This document shows positions 8,643 through 17,903 of a stretch of 64,000 bases of DNA, piece after piece; position 1 is the first letter of the stretch; each line of letters starts with the position of its first letter. The notes under the pieces were generated by a model. The model was not told where the DNA came from. It made no database searches and worked only from the letters and a program-made list of their open reading frames with translations. A program made the position numbers and the translations under genes. This DNA is from Pseudomonas fluorescens. GTDB taxonomy: Bacteria; Pseudomonadota; Gammaproteobacteria; Pseudomonadales; Pseudomonadaceae. The stretch covers positions 62,001-126,000 of the forward strand of contig NZ_LT907842.1 in the NCBI RefSeq assembly GCF_900215245.1. The letters run 5' to 3'.

Positions 8643-8977
8643 CGGCGTCCACGGGGTTGGGCTGATGGGAGCTTAACACCCTGTTTGGCGGCGCCGCTGG
8701 GTTGATTGATAAAGCACTCAACTTGTATGACAACCAACCTTAATGGGGCACACACCATTTTCTATACCGGAAGGTGCTCGCCCGCCTGAACCCTCTCAAA
8801 AAAAGTACAAAAGCCCTTTATTCATTGGCTAATAACCAATAAACCCAGTCAGCCAGCGGCCTTATAAGAACAAATACATTGCCGAGCGGATTGCGAATTC
8901 GCGAAATCAACTTGTATGATGTCTATCAACAAAACACGCAAACCCGCATAAAAATAAATCAGGGGGAGTTTTGAATT
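8643..8977. promoter_or_regulatory. Divergent glucarate control region with repeated operator-like motif
   Basis: No gene is seen here. The 13-mer TCAACTTGTATGA occurs twice in the same orientation, at 8718-8730 and 8907-8919, about 76 bases before the regulator start and 58 bases before the transporter start. The first copy extends into the palindrome TTGT-ATG-ACAA (8723-8733), a shape usual for GntR/FadR operators. The placement suits control of both genes by the regulator. Core promoter elements could not be assigned confidently. Confidence 0.6.
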
Positions 8978-10339
8978 GTGAACAATTCAAGCCATGCATC
9001 TGTCGCTTCAGAACGTGATTCGGTCCTCACGCGCGCCGTGAGTAAAGTGAAGGGCCACGTGCTCCCGCTGTTCGTGATCATGTTCATCCTCAACTACATC
9101 GACCGAGTCAATATCGGCTTCGTGCGTACGCACATGGAGCATGACCTGGGCATCGGCGCAGCCGCCTACGGCCTCGGCGCCGGGCTGTTTTTCATTGGTT
9201 ACGCGCTGTTTGAAGTGCCCTCCAACATGCTCCTGCAAAAGGTCGGCGCGCGAATCTGGCTGACCCGCATCATGTTCACCTGGGGCATCGTCGCCACACT
9301 GATGGCGTTCATCCAGAACGAAACCCAGTTCTATGTGCTGCGCTTTCTGTTGGGCGTGGCCGAGGCCGGCTTTTTCCCTGGGGTGATCTACTACTTCACC
9401 CGCTGGTTGCCGGGTGTGGAACGCGGCAAAGCGATTGCGATCTTCCTCAGCGGCTCGGCGGTTGCGTCGCTGATCTCCGGCCCATTGTCGGGGGCCTTGT
9501 TGCAAATCGAAGGCTTCGGCTTCCACGGCTGGCAATGGATGTTTGCGATTGAGGGCCTGGCGTCCGTCGCACTGGGGTTCTTCGTGTGGTTCTGGCTGGA
9601 CTCCAAACCCCACGACGCCCAATGGCTGAGCCGCGAAGAACAGGACGCACTGGTGGGCGCCATCGACCAGGAACAGCGCGCGCGTGAAGCGCTGACCAGC
9701 GTCAAACCGACCCTCGGCAAGCTGCTCAAAGACCGCCAGATCCTGCTGTTCTGCGCCTTGTATTTCTGCATCCAGCTGACGATTTACGCCGCAACCTTCT
9801 GGCTGCCGAGCATCATCAAGAAGATGGGAGACCTGAGTGACGTGCAGGTCGGCCTGTTCAACTCGATCCCCTGGCTGATCTCAATCATCGCCATGTACGC
9901 CTTCGCTGCGCTGTCGGGCAAGTTCAAGTTCCAGCAAGCCTGGGTCGCCGCCGCGTTGTTGATTGCCGCAGCGGGTATGTTCATGTCCACCACCGGCGGG
10001 CCGATCTTCGCCTTTGTCGCGATTTGTTTTGCGGCCATCGGTTTCAAATCCGCTTCGTCGCTGTTCTGGCCAATCCCCCAGGGTTACCTGGACGTGCGCA
10101 TCGCCGCCGCCGTGATTGCGCTGATCAACTCCATCGGCAACCTGGGCGGCTTCGTGGCCCCAACCACCTTCGGCTTTCTGGAACAGACCACGGGGTCGAT
10201 CCAGGGCGGCCTTTACGGCCTGGCCGGCACCTCGGTGCTCGCCGCGATCCTGGTGTTCTTTGCCAAGACCTCGCCCTCTGCGGTGTTGACGTCACACAGC
10301 GGCGGGCCCACGGGCGCCCCGCTCAGCAAACCTCTTTAA
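8978..10339 (+). CDS. gudP: MFS transporter, probable glucarate/galactarate permease
   Basis: 453 aa, GTG start at 8978 with GGGGGAG about nine bases upstream. It has about twelve membrane helices, with the anion:cation symporter (ACS) family features [11 protein letters not shown] in helix 1, [13 protein letters not shown], and [22 protein letters not shown] in helix 4. The long central cytoplasmic loop (residues about 205-245) is typical. Proton-coupled uptake of D-glucarate or galactarate is inferred from the glucarate dehydratase gene 19 bases downstream and from family membership. Probably one transcript with gudD. Confidence 0.88.
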   Translation: MNNSSHASVASERDSVLTRAVSKVKGHVLPLFVIMFILNYIDRVNIGFVRTHMEHDLGIGAAAYGLGAGLFFIGYALFEVPSNMLLQKVGARIWLTRIMFTWGIVATLMAFIQNETQFYVLRFLLGVAEAGFFPGVIYYFTRWLPGVERGKAIAIFLSGSAVASLISGPLSGALLQIEGFGFHGWQWMFAIEGLASVALGFFVWFWLDSKPHDAQWLSREEQDALVGAIDQEQRAREALTSVKPTLGKLLKDRQILLFCALYFCIQLTIYAATFWLPSIIKKMGDLSDVQVGLFNSIPWLISIIAMYAFAALSGKFKFQQAWVAAALLIAAAGMFMSTTGGPIFAFVAICFAAIGFKSASSLFWPIPQGYLDVRIAAAVIALINSIGNLGGFVAPTTFGFLEQTTGSIQGGLYGLAGTSVLAAILVFFAKTSPSAVLTSHSGGPTGAPLSKPL

Positions 10340-10358
10340 GCTTATTCAGGAACTTGCC

Positions 10359-11693
10359 ATGACCACGTCCAAGTCACCCATCGTCACCCATTTCCAAATC
10401 ATTCCGGTGGCCGGCCACGACAGCATGCTGCTGAACCTGAGCGGCGCACACGGGCCGTTCTTCACGCGCAACATCGTGATTCTCAAAGACAGCTCGGGCA
10501 ACACCGGCGTCGGTGAAGTGCCCGGTGGCGAGCGCATTCGCGAAACCCTGGAAGACGCGCGCAGCCTGGTGGTCGGCCAACCCATCGGCCAGTACCAGCG
10601 CATCCTCAACCAGATGCGTACCACCTTCGCCTCAAGGGACGCCGCCGGCCGTGGCCTGCAAACCTTTGACCTGCGCATCACCATTCATGCCGTCACCGCC
10701 ATGGAAGCCGCGTTGCTCGACCTGCTGGGTCAATTCCTCGACGTGCCGGTGGCCGCCTTGCTCGGCGAAGGCCAGCAGCGCGACGCGGTAAAAATGCTCG
10801 GCTACCTGTTTTACGTGGGCGATCGCACCGCCACCGACCTGGCCTACCGCAACGAGGCCGACGCGGATGACGCCTGGTTTCGGTTGCGTCACGAAAAAGC
10901 CATGACCGCCGACGCGGTGGTGCGCCTGGCCGAAGCCGCCAAGGAAAAATACGGCTTCAACGACTTCAAGCTCAAGGGCGGTGTATTGAGTGGCGATGAA
11001 GAAATCGAAGCGGTGACGGCGCTGGCCGAACGGTTCCCGGATGCCCGTATCACCCTCGACCCGAACGGCGCATGGTCATTGCAAGAAGCCATCCGCCTGT
11101 GCCGCGATCAACACCACGTGCTTGCCTACGCCGAAGACCCCTGCGGTGCGGAACATGGCTACTCGGGCCGCGAAGTCATGGCTGAATTTCGCCGTGCCAC
11201 GGGGCTGAAAACCGCGACCAACATGATCGCCACCGATTGGCGCGAAATGGGCCACGCCATCCAACTGCAATCGGTGGATATCCCGCTCGCCGACCCGCAC
11301 TTCTGGACGATGCAAGGCTCGGTGCGCGTGGCGCAGATGTGCAATGACTGGGGCCTGACCTGGGGTTCGCACTCCAACAACCACTTCGATATTTCCCTGG
11401 CGATGTTCACTCAGGTGGCGGCAGCGGCGCCGGGCGAGATCACCGCCATCGACACTCACTGGATCTGGCAGGACGGCCAGCGCCTGACCCGCGAGCCGCT
11501 GAAAATCGAAGGCGGCTACGTGAAGGTGCCGGCCAAGCCAGGCCTGGGCGTGGAGATCGACATGGACGCCGTGGCCAAGGCCCACGCGCTGTACAAAGGC
11601 ATGGGCCTTGGGGCACGGAATGACAGTGTGGCGATGCAGTACCTGATTCCGGGCTGGGTCTTCAACAACAAACAGCCTTGCCTGGTACGCTGA
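10359..11693 (+). CDS. gudD: Glucarate dehydratase
   Basis: 444 aa, the usual length. It is an enolase-superfamily enzyme that converts D-glucarate (or L-idarate) to 5-keto-4-deoxyglucarate. Visible family features: [16 protein letters not shown] in the capping domain, the catalytic Lys motif FKLKGG, metal ligands in LDPNGAW, YAEDPC and TATNM, and the catalytic His in [11 protein letters not shown]. The start ATG follows AGGA. The 3' end overlaps the convergent DHH gene by 32 bases, so the two stop regions share sequence. It is co-transcribed with the transporter. Confidence 0.96.
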   Translation: MTTSKSPIVTHFQIIPVAGHDSMLLNLSGAHGPFFTRNIVILKDSSGNTGVGEVPGGERIRETLEDARSLVVGQPIGQYQRILNQMRTTFASRDAAGRGLQTFDLRITIHAVTAMEAALLDLLGQFLDVPVAALLGEGQQRDAVKMLGYLFYVGDRTATDLAYRNEADADDAWFRLRHEKAMTADAVVRLAEAAKEKYGFNDFKLKGGVLSGDEEIEAVTALAERFPDARITLDPNGAWSLQEAIRLCRDQHHVLAYAEDPCGAEHGYSGREVMAEFRRATGLKTATNMIATDWREMGHAIQLQSVDIPLADPHFWTMQGSVRVAQMCNDWGLTWGSHSNNHFDISLAMFTQVAAAAPGEITAIDTHWIWQDGQRLTREPLKIEGGYVKVPAKPGLGVEIDMDAVAKAHALYKGMGLGARNDSVAMQYLIPGWVFNNKQPCLVR

Positions 11694-12612
11694 GTCCTTC
11701 GTCCATGGCAGCCAAGGCCAGCGTCACCAGCTCCTTGCGCTGCATGGCGAGCCCCAGCACCGCCAGCGCTCCTTGCCAATCGAGCGAGAGCAGCAGGCTC
11801 AACTTTTGCCGGCTGAGCAACGGCCCTGCCAGCCAATAGCTTTTGCGCTCGCGAATGCTGATGGCGTTCAACAACCAGTCTTCACTTTGCGTCGCCAGCC
11901 ATTGTTCAATGGCTGCGCGATGCCGCTGGATCAACGCCTGCGCATCCCACACCGTCATCTGCGCGATAAGCCGCGGCACGTTGCGCGTGGCACTCATCTG
12001 TTTCATATCGGCTGCCAGGGCGTTCACCAGGTCGGCCTCGATCGCCACCTGGCATTCGCTGAAATAGCGCACCGGCCAATCAGCGGACAACCCCGCCCGC
12101 TGCGCGAGCACCTCGTATGCCCAGATATCCAGGGCGGTGGTCATTTTCCCGGTGAAGTTCAGGGTATTGTCCAGAATCGCCGTGGCCAACAATGCCGCGC
12201 TGTGTCGGCTGATCTGCGGCATCAGGCCGGATTTTTCCCACCGCTGGAATACCAGCGTCGCCGCTGCGCCGATTGCGCGAATATCGGCACCCGCGCCCAG
12301 CTTTTGCGCCCAATGGACCTCAAAGCCAGGATGATGGTCGATGACTTCCCGCACCTGTTCCAGCACCACACTCGGGTCGAAGTGATGGTAGTCAGAGACG
12401 TCCACCAACACGAACTCATCGCCGGCCGTGGGCCGGTAATCGTCCAGCGCCGCGTTCCAGTCGAGCACGCTCTTGCAGATACTGAAATTCAACGGTGCGC
12501 TGCTCACGGCACGCGCTTCAATGCCCTGGCGATTAAGCAGTTCGGCGTACGCAATACAGCAGGCGTACGCATCGATGTCCAGATAGGCCGAGCCGGAGGT
12601 CACTACCCTCAT
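11662..12612 (-). CDS. DHH-family phosphoesterase-like protein
   Basis: 316 aa. The N-terminal DHH-type domain shows [19 protein letters not shown] (motif I aspartates), a [12 protein letters not shown] segment and the family-naming [12 protein letters not shown]. The middle region [19 protein letters not shown] resembles motif IV of manganese-dependent pyrophosphatases and related enzymes. Metal-dependent hydrolysis of a phosphoanhydride or phosphodiester is the family chemistry; the substrate is not evident. It overlaps the end of gudD tail-to-tail by 32 bases. No neighbour suggests a pathway. Confidence 0.8.
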   Translation of the reverse strand: MRVVTSGSAYLDIDAYACCIAYAELLNRQGIEARAVSSAPLNFSICKSVLDWNAALDDYRPTAGDEFVLVDVSDYHHFDPSVVLEQVREVIDHHPGFEVHWAQKLGAGADIRAIGAAATLVFQRWEKSGLMPQISRHSAALLATAILDNTLNFTGKMTTALDIWAYEVLAQRAGLSADWPVRYFSECQVAIEADLVNALAADMKQMSATRNVPRLIAQMTVWDAQALIQRHRAAIEQWLATQSEDWLLNAISIRERKSYWLAGPLLSRQKLSLLLSLDWQGALAVLGLAMQRKELVTLALAAMDEGLSVPGKAVCC

Positions 12613-12745
12613 GATTGAATCTCCTTGAAGTGCAGCTCAGGCGCAGTCAGTTGCGGGGTGGTTCGGGGCTGAGGAAAATCGCATGAGCGCGTGACAAGAA
12701 CATGACGGCAGGCAGAAAGATACGGTGGCCCTTGCCTTTTGCTGG

Positions 12746-13120
12746 CTATTGCCCGTTTTGCCGTGGCAATTTTTTAAGTGCGCTCGTTGCAACAGGTTGC
12801 ACAGTGAGTTCCACGCCCAACGCCAGCATCAGCTTCTTGATGGTTTCAAAGCGCGTTTTTGAGCCGCCCTTGAGGGTTTTATACAGACTCTCCCGATTAA
12901 CCCCTGCCGCCTCGGCAACCTTGTTAACGCCTTGGGCCTTGGCCACTTCGGCGAGCGCCTTCATGAGTATCTGCGAGTCTTGGGACTTAAGGCTTTGCGC
13001 CAGGTAAGCGCTGATGATTTCGGGGCTGTCCAGGAAGCGCGAAGCCTCATAGACATGGGTGCCTGATGTATCGAGATCGAGGATCGGCATGTCCTCGGGT
13101 TTGAATGTCGATTTGCTCAT
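12746..13120 (-). CDS. Addiction-module antitoxin (HigA-like, HTH)
   Basis: 124 aa. The N-terminus FKPEDMPILDLDTSGTHVYEA and FLDSPEIISAYLAQSLKSQDSQILMKALAEVAKAQG match the putative addiction-module antidote family, followed by a helix-turn-helix (VNKVAEAAGVNRESLYKTLKGG). It would neutralise the toxin encoded immediately upstream (one-base gap) and repress the shared promoter. The downstream position (toxin first, antitoxin second) is usual for this family. The antitoxin is intact although its toxin partner carries a stop codon. The C-terminal tail rich in Lys and Gln is longer than usual. Confidence 0.88.
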   Translation of the reverse strand: MSKSTFKPEDMPILDLDTSGTHVYEASRFLDSPEIISAYLAQSLKSQDSQILMKALAEVAKAQGVNKVAEAAGVNRESLYKTLKGGSKTRFETIKKLMLALGVELTVQPVATSALKKLPRQNGQ

Positions 13121-13121
13121 T

Positions 13122-13424
13122 TCATTGACCTCTCAGGGCATCGAGTATCTCTTTTGCCCGCTTGATTCCTCGCCTCTGATCGGTTTTATCGCTTCCCCAC
13201 AGCATCAGGTAAGCGGTGATTCCCGTGCGCACAAACTACACCCTGTAGCCGGGCCCGACGAAGACACGCATTTCACTCAATCCATCGCCTACGGGTTCGC
13301 AATCGCCAAAATTGTTTTCCTCGGCTCGATCCAGCCGGGTCAGAATTGCAGTTTTTCCCCAAACATCCCTCATACCGTCGAGCCATGTATCAAACTCCGG
13401 CGTCCTGCCGATCAAATTAGTCAC
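13122..13424 (-). pseudogene. RelE/ParE-type toxin gene with in-frame amber codon
   Basis: Start GTG 13424 with AGGTGA just upstream. The frame reads FDTWLDGMRDVWGKTAILTRLDR, then GDCEPVGDGLSEMRVFVGPGYRV, then TAG (13236-13238, codon 63), and continues in frame FVRTGITAYLMLWGSDKTDQR and RGIKRAKEILDAL to TGA at 13122-13124. In this toxin family the interrupted position is normally Tyr (GYRVYF), one base from TAG. Without read-through the product lacks its last third, including the conserved GGDK-like segment. The toxin is therefore probably inactivated by one point mutation, leaving the antitoxin in place. Confidence 0.85.
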
Positions 13425-13468
13425 GTTTCACCTGTAGCCTACTGGCTACTCTTTGCTGATGCCAGTGA

Positions 13469-13500
13469 TTTTTTATTCCGGCGCTTACCGGAATAAAAAA
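13469..13500. terminator. Bidirectional intrinsic terminator
   Basis: TTTTTTATTCCGG (13469-13481), a 6-base loop and CCGGAATAAAAAA (13488-13500) form a perfect 13-bp stem with T tracts on both strands. It lies between the toxin-antitoxin pair and the 3' end of the sulfonate-type binding-protein gene, whose transcript it should end. Confidence 0.9.
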
Positions 13501-13561
13501 CCCTAGCCCAGCCCCCGTGCCATCAGGCGGTCAATACTATTAGCGCTTGTTTCCCTCGCGT

Positions 13562-14485
13562 TTAAAGCGCCCGATCAAACAACGGCGTCACGTCATACCG
13601 CTGTTTGAGCATCTGCGCATCCACCAGGAAATCCGCCGTGGCCTGGGCCTCGCTGACAATCGTTGGCGAGATCGGCAGCACCTTGATCGCGTCACGCTTG
13701 AACCACACCTTGGCAATCTCCGGTGCGGACTGGTTGGCCTTCGACCATGCCTCGGCGTACTCATCAACGTGCGTGTTACTCCAGACCCGAGCACGCGTCA
13801 GGCGCGCGACAAAGTCTTTGATGAGCGCGCTTTTTTGCGCCAGCGCCGGTTCATACGCAACGATGTAGGTCGGTGCGCTCATCAAGCCCTTGGCAGTGCG
13901 GATCAGCGTGCTGCCTTCTTTCTCTTGCAACGACACATAGGGTTCCCAGGTGCCGAAGGCATCAATGTCGCCTTGGGTCAGTGCCAGGCTGGCTTCGGCC
14001 GGCAACAGGAATTTGAAGGTCACGCTGTTGCGCGGTACGCCGGCTTCATCCAGCGCTTTATAGGCCAGTTGCTGGCTCCATGAGCCGTTCCAGATCGCGA
14101 CAGTCTTGCCTTTCAGGTCGGCCACCGAATGGATGCCTTTACGCGCGACGATGCCCACACCGTCAAGGCTGGTCTGGGTACTGGCCACCACTTTCACTGG
14201 CGCCCCATTAGCGGCGAGGCTGATCACCGGGGTGTCGCCGACAATCCCCACATCGAGCGCACCACTGGCAACCGCCGAGGCCACCGGGGAGCCGGTGTTA
14301 AAGCGCTTGAAGTCGATTGTGTACGGCAGGTCTTTGAGCTCGCCCGACAGTTCCAGGACGATGCGATTGGAGAAAAACTGATCGCCCACCGTCAGGGTCT
14401 GGGGCTCTGCCGCCGAGGCTGACGGGCCGTGCAGCGTTAGCGAAGCCAGGCCCAGCAGGGCGAGCAGTGTTTGACGATTGATCAT
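13562..14485 (-). CDS. ABC transporter substrate-binding protein, sulfonate/nitrate/taurine (SsuA/TauA) type
   Basis: 307 aa from ATG 14485, which begins a signal peptide (MINRQTLLALLGLASLTLHG...ASA-AEP). Mature features: QTLTVGDQFFSNRIVLELSG, RFNTGSPVASAVASGALDVGIVGDTP and LKGKTVAIWNGSW, the NMT1/SsuA-like fold. It would bind an aliphatic sulfonate or sulfate ester in the periplasm; the exact ligand is unknown. It is divergent from a sulfur-acquisition flavoprotein, which strengthens the sulfur role. No permease or ATPase lies beside it, so it is an orphan component. A start nine bases upstream is possible. Confidence 0.85.
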   Translation of the reverse strand: MINRQTLLALLGLASLTLHGPSASAAEPQTLTVGDQFFSNRIVLELSGELKDLPYTIDFKRFNTGSPVASAVASGALDVGIVGDTPVISLAANGAPVKVVASTQTSLDGVGIVARKGIHSVADLKGKTVAIWNGSWSQQLAYKALDEAGVPRNSVTFKFLLPAEASLALTQGDIDAFGTWEPYVSLQEKEGSTLIRTAKGLMSAPTYIVAYEPALAQKSALIKDFVARLTRARVWSNTHVDEYAEAWSKANQSAPEIAKVWFKRDAIKVLPISPTIVSEAQATADFLVDAQMLKQRYDVTPLFDRAL

Positions 14486-14757
14486 GAAAGGCATCCACAC
14501 GGTTAATGGCTGACTCAACCATCTGTGTGCATGCAGTCTGGTGAAGAGGGAAAGGTTTGGTCGGTCGCCGAGTGTGGCGCCCCTAGAAGCTATCGCAATA
14601 AAGGCGCGGTGATTAATACTGTTGAGCACTATCGATAGAACTGCCACGCAGCTCGATAGGTTTTTTCCGTATTAAAAACTTTGCCCGCTCTGAGTTAGGG
14701 TGACGCCACCAGACCACTGGACCCCGCGCCTGAATCCCTTTCTGCAAGGTCCATTGC
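14486..14757. promoter_or_regulatory. Divergent promoter region of the sulfur genes
   Basis: 272 bases without a gene between the binding-protein and flavoprotein starts. A palindrome CTATCGATAG (14629-14638) has related half sites nearby (GCTATCG at 14590-14596 and CTCGATAGG at 14653-14661). These could be regulator sites for sulfur control. No firm promoter assignment is made. Confidence 0.35.
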
Positions 14758-15996
14758 ATGTCGACTCCCGCTTTGAATATCTGGGGCTGTGCGCCCTCCG
14801 CCCGTTACGAACAACTGGCCGCACCGTTTCGCCCACTGTTTGCGCAGATCCTTGCGCAAGCCGCCGAGGCTGATCAAACCCGCGCCAGCCTGACCACCGT
14901 CATCCAACAACTGAATAAACTCGGGTTGCCCCGTTGGCGCTTACCCGTGAGTGAGGGTGGCCAGGACGCGACCCTGGTTGAACTGCTCGCGCTGCTCACC
15001 GAGTTGTCCGCCGCCGACTCCAACATCACCCAGGCCCTGCGCGGGCATTTTGGTTTTTGCGAGGACGTACTCTGCGCCAAGGACCGCGACTGGCGCGCCA
15101 AATGGCTGCACCGACTCGGCCAGGGCGTGCTGCTCTCCCCAGGCAGCACGGAAGTCGGCAACCAGGCCCGCGGCGATTTCGAGACCCGCCTGCACCGCGA
15201 TGCACAGGGCAGATTGCGCATCAGCGGCAAAAAGTTCTACACCACCGGCGCGCTCTACAGTGACCTGATCAACACCATCGCCACGGGCGAGGACGGCACG
15301 GTGTACAGCGTGGTGGTCGACCTCAACGCCCCTGGCGTGCAGATCATCGACGACTGGAACGGCTTCGGCCAACGCCTCACCGCCAGCGGTACGTGCGTCT
15401 TTGACAACGTGCCGGTAGAAGACGACCTGCGCCCCACACACCAGCGCTTCGGCTACGGCCAATCCTTCTTCCAGATCTACCACCTCAGCACCCTCGCCGG
15501 CATCGCCCGCCGCGCGGCATTGAGCGGTGCGCAAGAACTCAGCCAGCGCGCCCGCACCTTCACCACCGGCAACGCCGACACCGCCGCGCACGACGTGCAA
15601 CTGCTGCAAGTGATCGGCGAAGTCGCCAGCCAGGCGTATGCCGCGCAAGCCATCAGCCAGCAAGCGGCGCAGCGCCTGGAGACGACTGCGCAATATGTGA
15701 TCGCCCACGAGCAACCGCTGCATGACGACGACCCGCAGGTGGCGCTGGCGGAATTGGAGGTGTGCCTGGCGGTGAACCCGGTGGTCGACGCAACGCTCGC
15801 CGCGACCACCGCGCTGTTCGACGCGCTGGGCGCCAGTGCAACGGCGAGCAACAAGGCGCTGGACCGGCTATGGCGCAATGCGCGCACATTGGCGAACCAC
15901 AATCCACGGGTGTACAAGTCGCGGATTGTCGGCCATTACCTGGTCAATGGCGTGCTGCCGCCGGCGCAGTGGCGGGTGGGTGTGGCCAAGGCTTGA
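14758..15996 (+). CDS. Acyl-CoA-dehydrogenase-fold flavoprotein, SfnB/DszC-like sulfur-acquisition oxidoreductase
   Basis: 412 aa, ATG 14758 with AAGGT upstream. The three-domain acyl-CoA dehydrogenase fold is visible: helical N-terminus with LGLPRWRLPVSEGGQDATLVEL, central sheet (SGKKFYTTGALYSDLINTIAT, ASGTCVFDNVPVEDD) and helical C-terminus (LWRNARTLANHNPRVYKSRIVG). The central motifs match SfnB/DszC-type flavin-dependent monooxygenases rather than true dehydrogenases, since no catalytic Glu context is evident. FMNH2-dependent oxygenation of an organosulfur compound is the likely role; the reductase must be elsewhere. Divergent from the sulfonate-type binding protein. Confidence 0.8.
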   Translation: MSTPALNIWGCAPSARYEQLAAPFRPLFAQILAQAAEADQTRASLTTVIQQLNKLGLPRWRLPVSEGGQDATLVELLALLTELSAADSNITQALRGHFGFCEDVLCAKDRDWRAKWLHRLGQGVLLSPGSTEVGNQARGDFETRLHRDAQGRLRISGKKFYTTGALYSDLINTIATGEDGTVYSVVVDLNAPGVQIIDDWNGFGQRLTASGTCVFDNVPVEDDLRPTHQRFGYGQSFFQIYHLSTLAGIARRAALSGAQELSQRARTFTTGNADTAAHDVQLLQVIGEVASQAYAAQAISQQAAQRLETTAQYVIAHEQPLHDDDPQVALAELEVCLAVNPVVDATLAATTALFDALGASATASNKALDRLWRNARTLANHNPRVYKSRIVGHYLVNGVLPPAQWRVGVAKA

Positions 15997-16067
15997 GCCT
16001 TGCTCGGTTGCAGCCACACCACCGGGCAAAGGTGGTCAGCCGTGCATGGCTTCGGCAGGCGCTGAAG

Positions 16068-17219
16068 TCAGCGGCTGACAAATGCCACCACCCGCGCGAG
16101 CATCCGATCACACGCCGCCAACTGTTCCAGGCTGATGAATTCATCCGGCTTATGCCCCTGCGCCATACTGCCCGGCCCGCACACCACGGTCGGGATACCG
16201 GCCTGATCAAACAACCCGCCTTCAGTGCCGAAGGCCACCGTGCCATACGCCGCCGAACCACAAAACTCGGCAACCCAGGCCGCCGCCTGGCTTTCGGCCG
16301 AGGTGGCCAGGCCCGGGTAACTCGACAGTTCGCTGAAGCTGATCGCGCACTGCTCGCTCACTGCCTGCATCGCCGGCAACACGCGGTGTTCGGCGTAGCC
16401 GCGTAACGCGTCCGCCACGTGCCAGGGGTCCTGGGCTGGCAGCGCGCGCACTTCAAACTCAAACGTGCAATTTTGCGGGACGATATTCAGCGCTTTGCCG
16501 CCGTTTATCAGGCCGGTTTGAACCGTGGAAAACGGCGGGTCAAATCGCGGGTCAAGGTGCTGCGGCGCCTTGAGCGTTTCACCGAGGCGCACCAGTTCAC
16601 CGATCAACTGCGCGGCGTATTCGATGGCGTTGACCCCGGACGGCGCGTAGGCCGAATGGCATGCCGCACCATGCACTTCGCAGCGCAACGCCAGCTTGCC
16701 CTTGTGACCCAGCACCGGCTTGAGTTCGGTCGGCTCACCGATCACGCACAGCAGCGGCTTGACCGGCTGCGCGTGGAACCTCTCGATCAACGCGCGTACG
16801 CCCAGGCAGCCAACCTCTTCGTCATAGGACAGCGCGATATGCACCGGCATCCGCAACGGCGCCTGCACCAGCGCCGGCACCTGAGCCAGTACACACGCGA
16901 TGAAGCCCTTCATATCGGCCGTGCCACGGCCATACAACTTGCCGTCCTGTTCCGTGAGGTCGAACGGCGCGACCGTCCAATGCTGGCCATCCACCGGCAC
17001 CCCATCCGTGTGGCCGGACAACACAATGCCGGGCAGCCCGGCCGGGCCGATGGTTGCCAGGAGGTTGGCCTTGCTCTTTTGCTCATTGAACAGCAGCTCA
17101 GAGGCCACCCCGTGGCCTTGCAAATAGGTGCGCACGAAGTCGATCAAGGCCAGGTTGGATTCACGGCTGGTGGTATCAAAGCGCACCAGGTGCGCCAGCA
17201 GCTCACGGCTGTTGCTCAT
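16068..17219 (-). CDS. argE: Acetylornithine deacetylase-like M20 peptidase (ArgE family)
   Basis: 383 aa. M20 metallopeptidase features are present: VLSGHTDGVPVD (metal His and Asp), GRGTADMKGFIA (bridging Asp), YDEEVGCLG (catalytic Glu pair), CVIGEPTELKP (metal Glu), and GPGSMAQGHKPDEF (final metal His). Family members hydrolyse N-acyl-amino acids. In this operon, with an amino-acid-type ABC transporter, it more likely cleaves an N-acylated or amide substrate for catabolism than serves arginine synthesis; that is inference. Its ATG overlaps the stop of the DUF1028 gene (ATGA), so the two are coupled. Confidence 0.9.
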   Translation of the reverse strand: MSNSRELLAHLVRFDTTSRESNLALIDFVRTYLQGHGVASELLFNEQKSKANLLATIGPAGLPGIVLSGHTDGVPVDGQHWTVAPFDLTEQDGKLYGRGTADMKGFIACVLAQVPALVQAPLRMPVHIALSYDEEVGCLGVRALIERFHAQPVKPLLCVIGEPTELKPVLGHKGKLALRCEVHGAACHSAYAPSGVNAIEYAAQLIGELVRLGETLKAPQHLDPRFDPPFSTVQTGLINGGKALNIVPQNCTFEFEVRALPAQDPWHVADALRGYAEHRVLPAMQAVSEQCAISFSELSSYPGLATSAESQAAAWVAEFCGSAAYGTVAFGTEGGLFDQAGIPTVVCGPGSMAQGHKPDEFISLEQLAACDRMLARVVAFVSR

Positions 17220-17893
17220 CGGTCATCTCCCGGCACCGCATAGCCCGGTGCGTGTTGCGGGTTGATGGCGCGGTCGATGTAGTCCTGCAGTTGGCCGCGA
17301 TAGGCCTGCCAGAGTTGGTCGAGGGCACCGATCGGGTCTTCATCGGCCCAGTCCACGCGCAAATTGACGATCGGCCATAGCAGGTCGTCGACCACCACCA
17401 GGGCGGCCGAATGCACCGGGCCGGCCTCGCCGCCGCTGGCCTGCCCGGCGTGCAGTGCGGCCAGCAAGCGTTCGGCAAGCTGCCCGGGGGCGCGTTCGAA
17501 AGCACGCACCATGGCGTCGATCACGCCAGCATCAGCCAGCATATTGCCCGCCGCCACGCACTGCTCACCGCTCTGCGCCGCATGAAGGCCGAGGGTGTGT
17601 GCACCGCTGAAATGCGCAGTACGGCCGTGATGATCAATCACCGTGACCTGGCGATATTGGCTATGTGCCTGACCGGCGATGACCTGCGCCAGCGCCTCAC
17701 TCGGCGCCACGCCCTGCCCGAGCACGTCGAGAATCTGCGGGCCCAGGCTCGGCAAGGTGATGTTCTGCGACGCCACCGCGCCCACACCGGGGCGCAGCCA
17801 CGGGCAACGCGCGCCCACGGCAATGCTTGAAGAGCTGATCGCAATGCCCAACTGGCCGGTCTCGGCGCAGCGAGCCACAACGGAAAACGTCAT
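17216..17893 (-). CDS. DUF1028 family protein (Ntn-hydrolase-like)
   Basis: 225 aa. MTFSVVARCAETGQLGIAISSSSIAVGARCPW and GVGAVASQNITLPSLGPQILDVLGQG are the family signature, with GEQCVAAGNMLA and a carboxyl-rich end. The N-terminal strand MTFS is consistent with an N-terminal-nucleophile hydrolase fold. Family members are often encoded near amidohydrolases and aminotransfer enzymes; the reaction is unknown. It overlaps argE by four bases and lies 10 bases after the aldolase gene, so it belongs to the same operon. Confidence 0.85.
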   Translation of the reverse strand: MTFSVVARCAETGQLGIAISSSSIAVGARCPWLRPGVGAVASQNITLPSLGPQILDVLGQGVAPSEALAQVIAGQAHSQYRQVTVIDHHGRTAHFSGAHTLGLHAAQSGEQCVAAGNMLADAGVIDAMVRAFERAPGQLAERLLAALHAGQASGGEAGPVHSAALVVVDDLLWPIVNLRVDWADEDPIGALDQLWQAYRGQLQDYIDRAINPQHAPGYAVPGDDR

Positions 17894-17903
17894 AAAAAAG
17901 CCC

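Noticed and set aside
7158..8705. Long plus-strand ORF (515 codons) antisense to trmK and the GntR gene
   Set aside because: It is a shadow of two well-supported minus-strand genes in GC-rich DNA, has no recognisable domain and no ribosome site.
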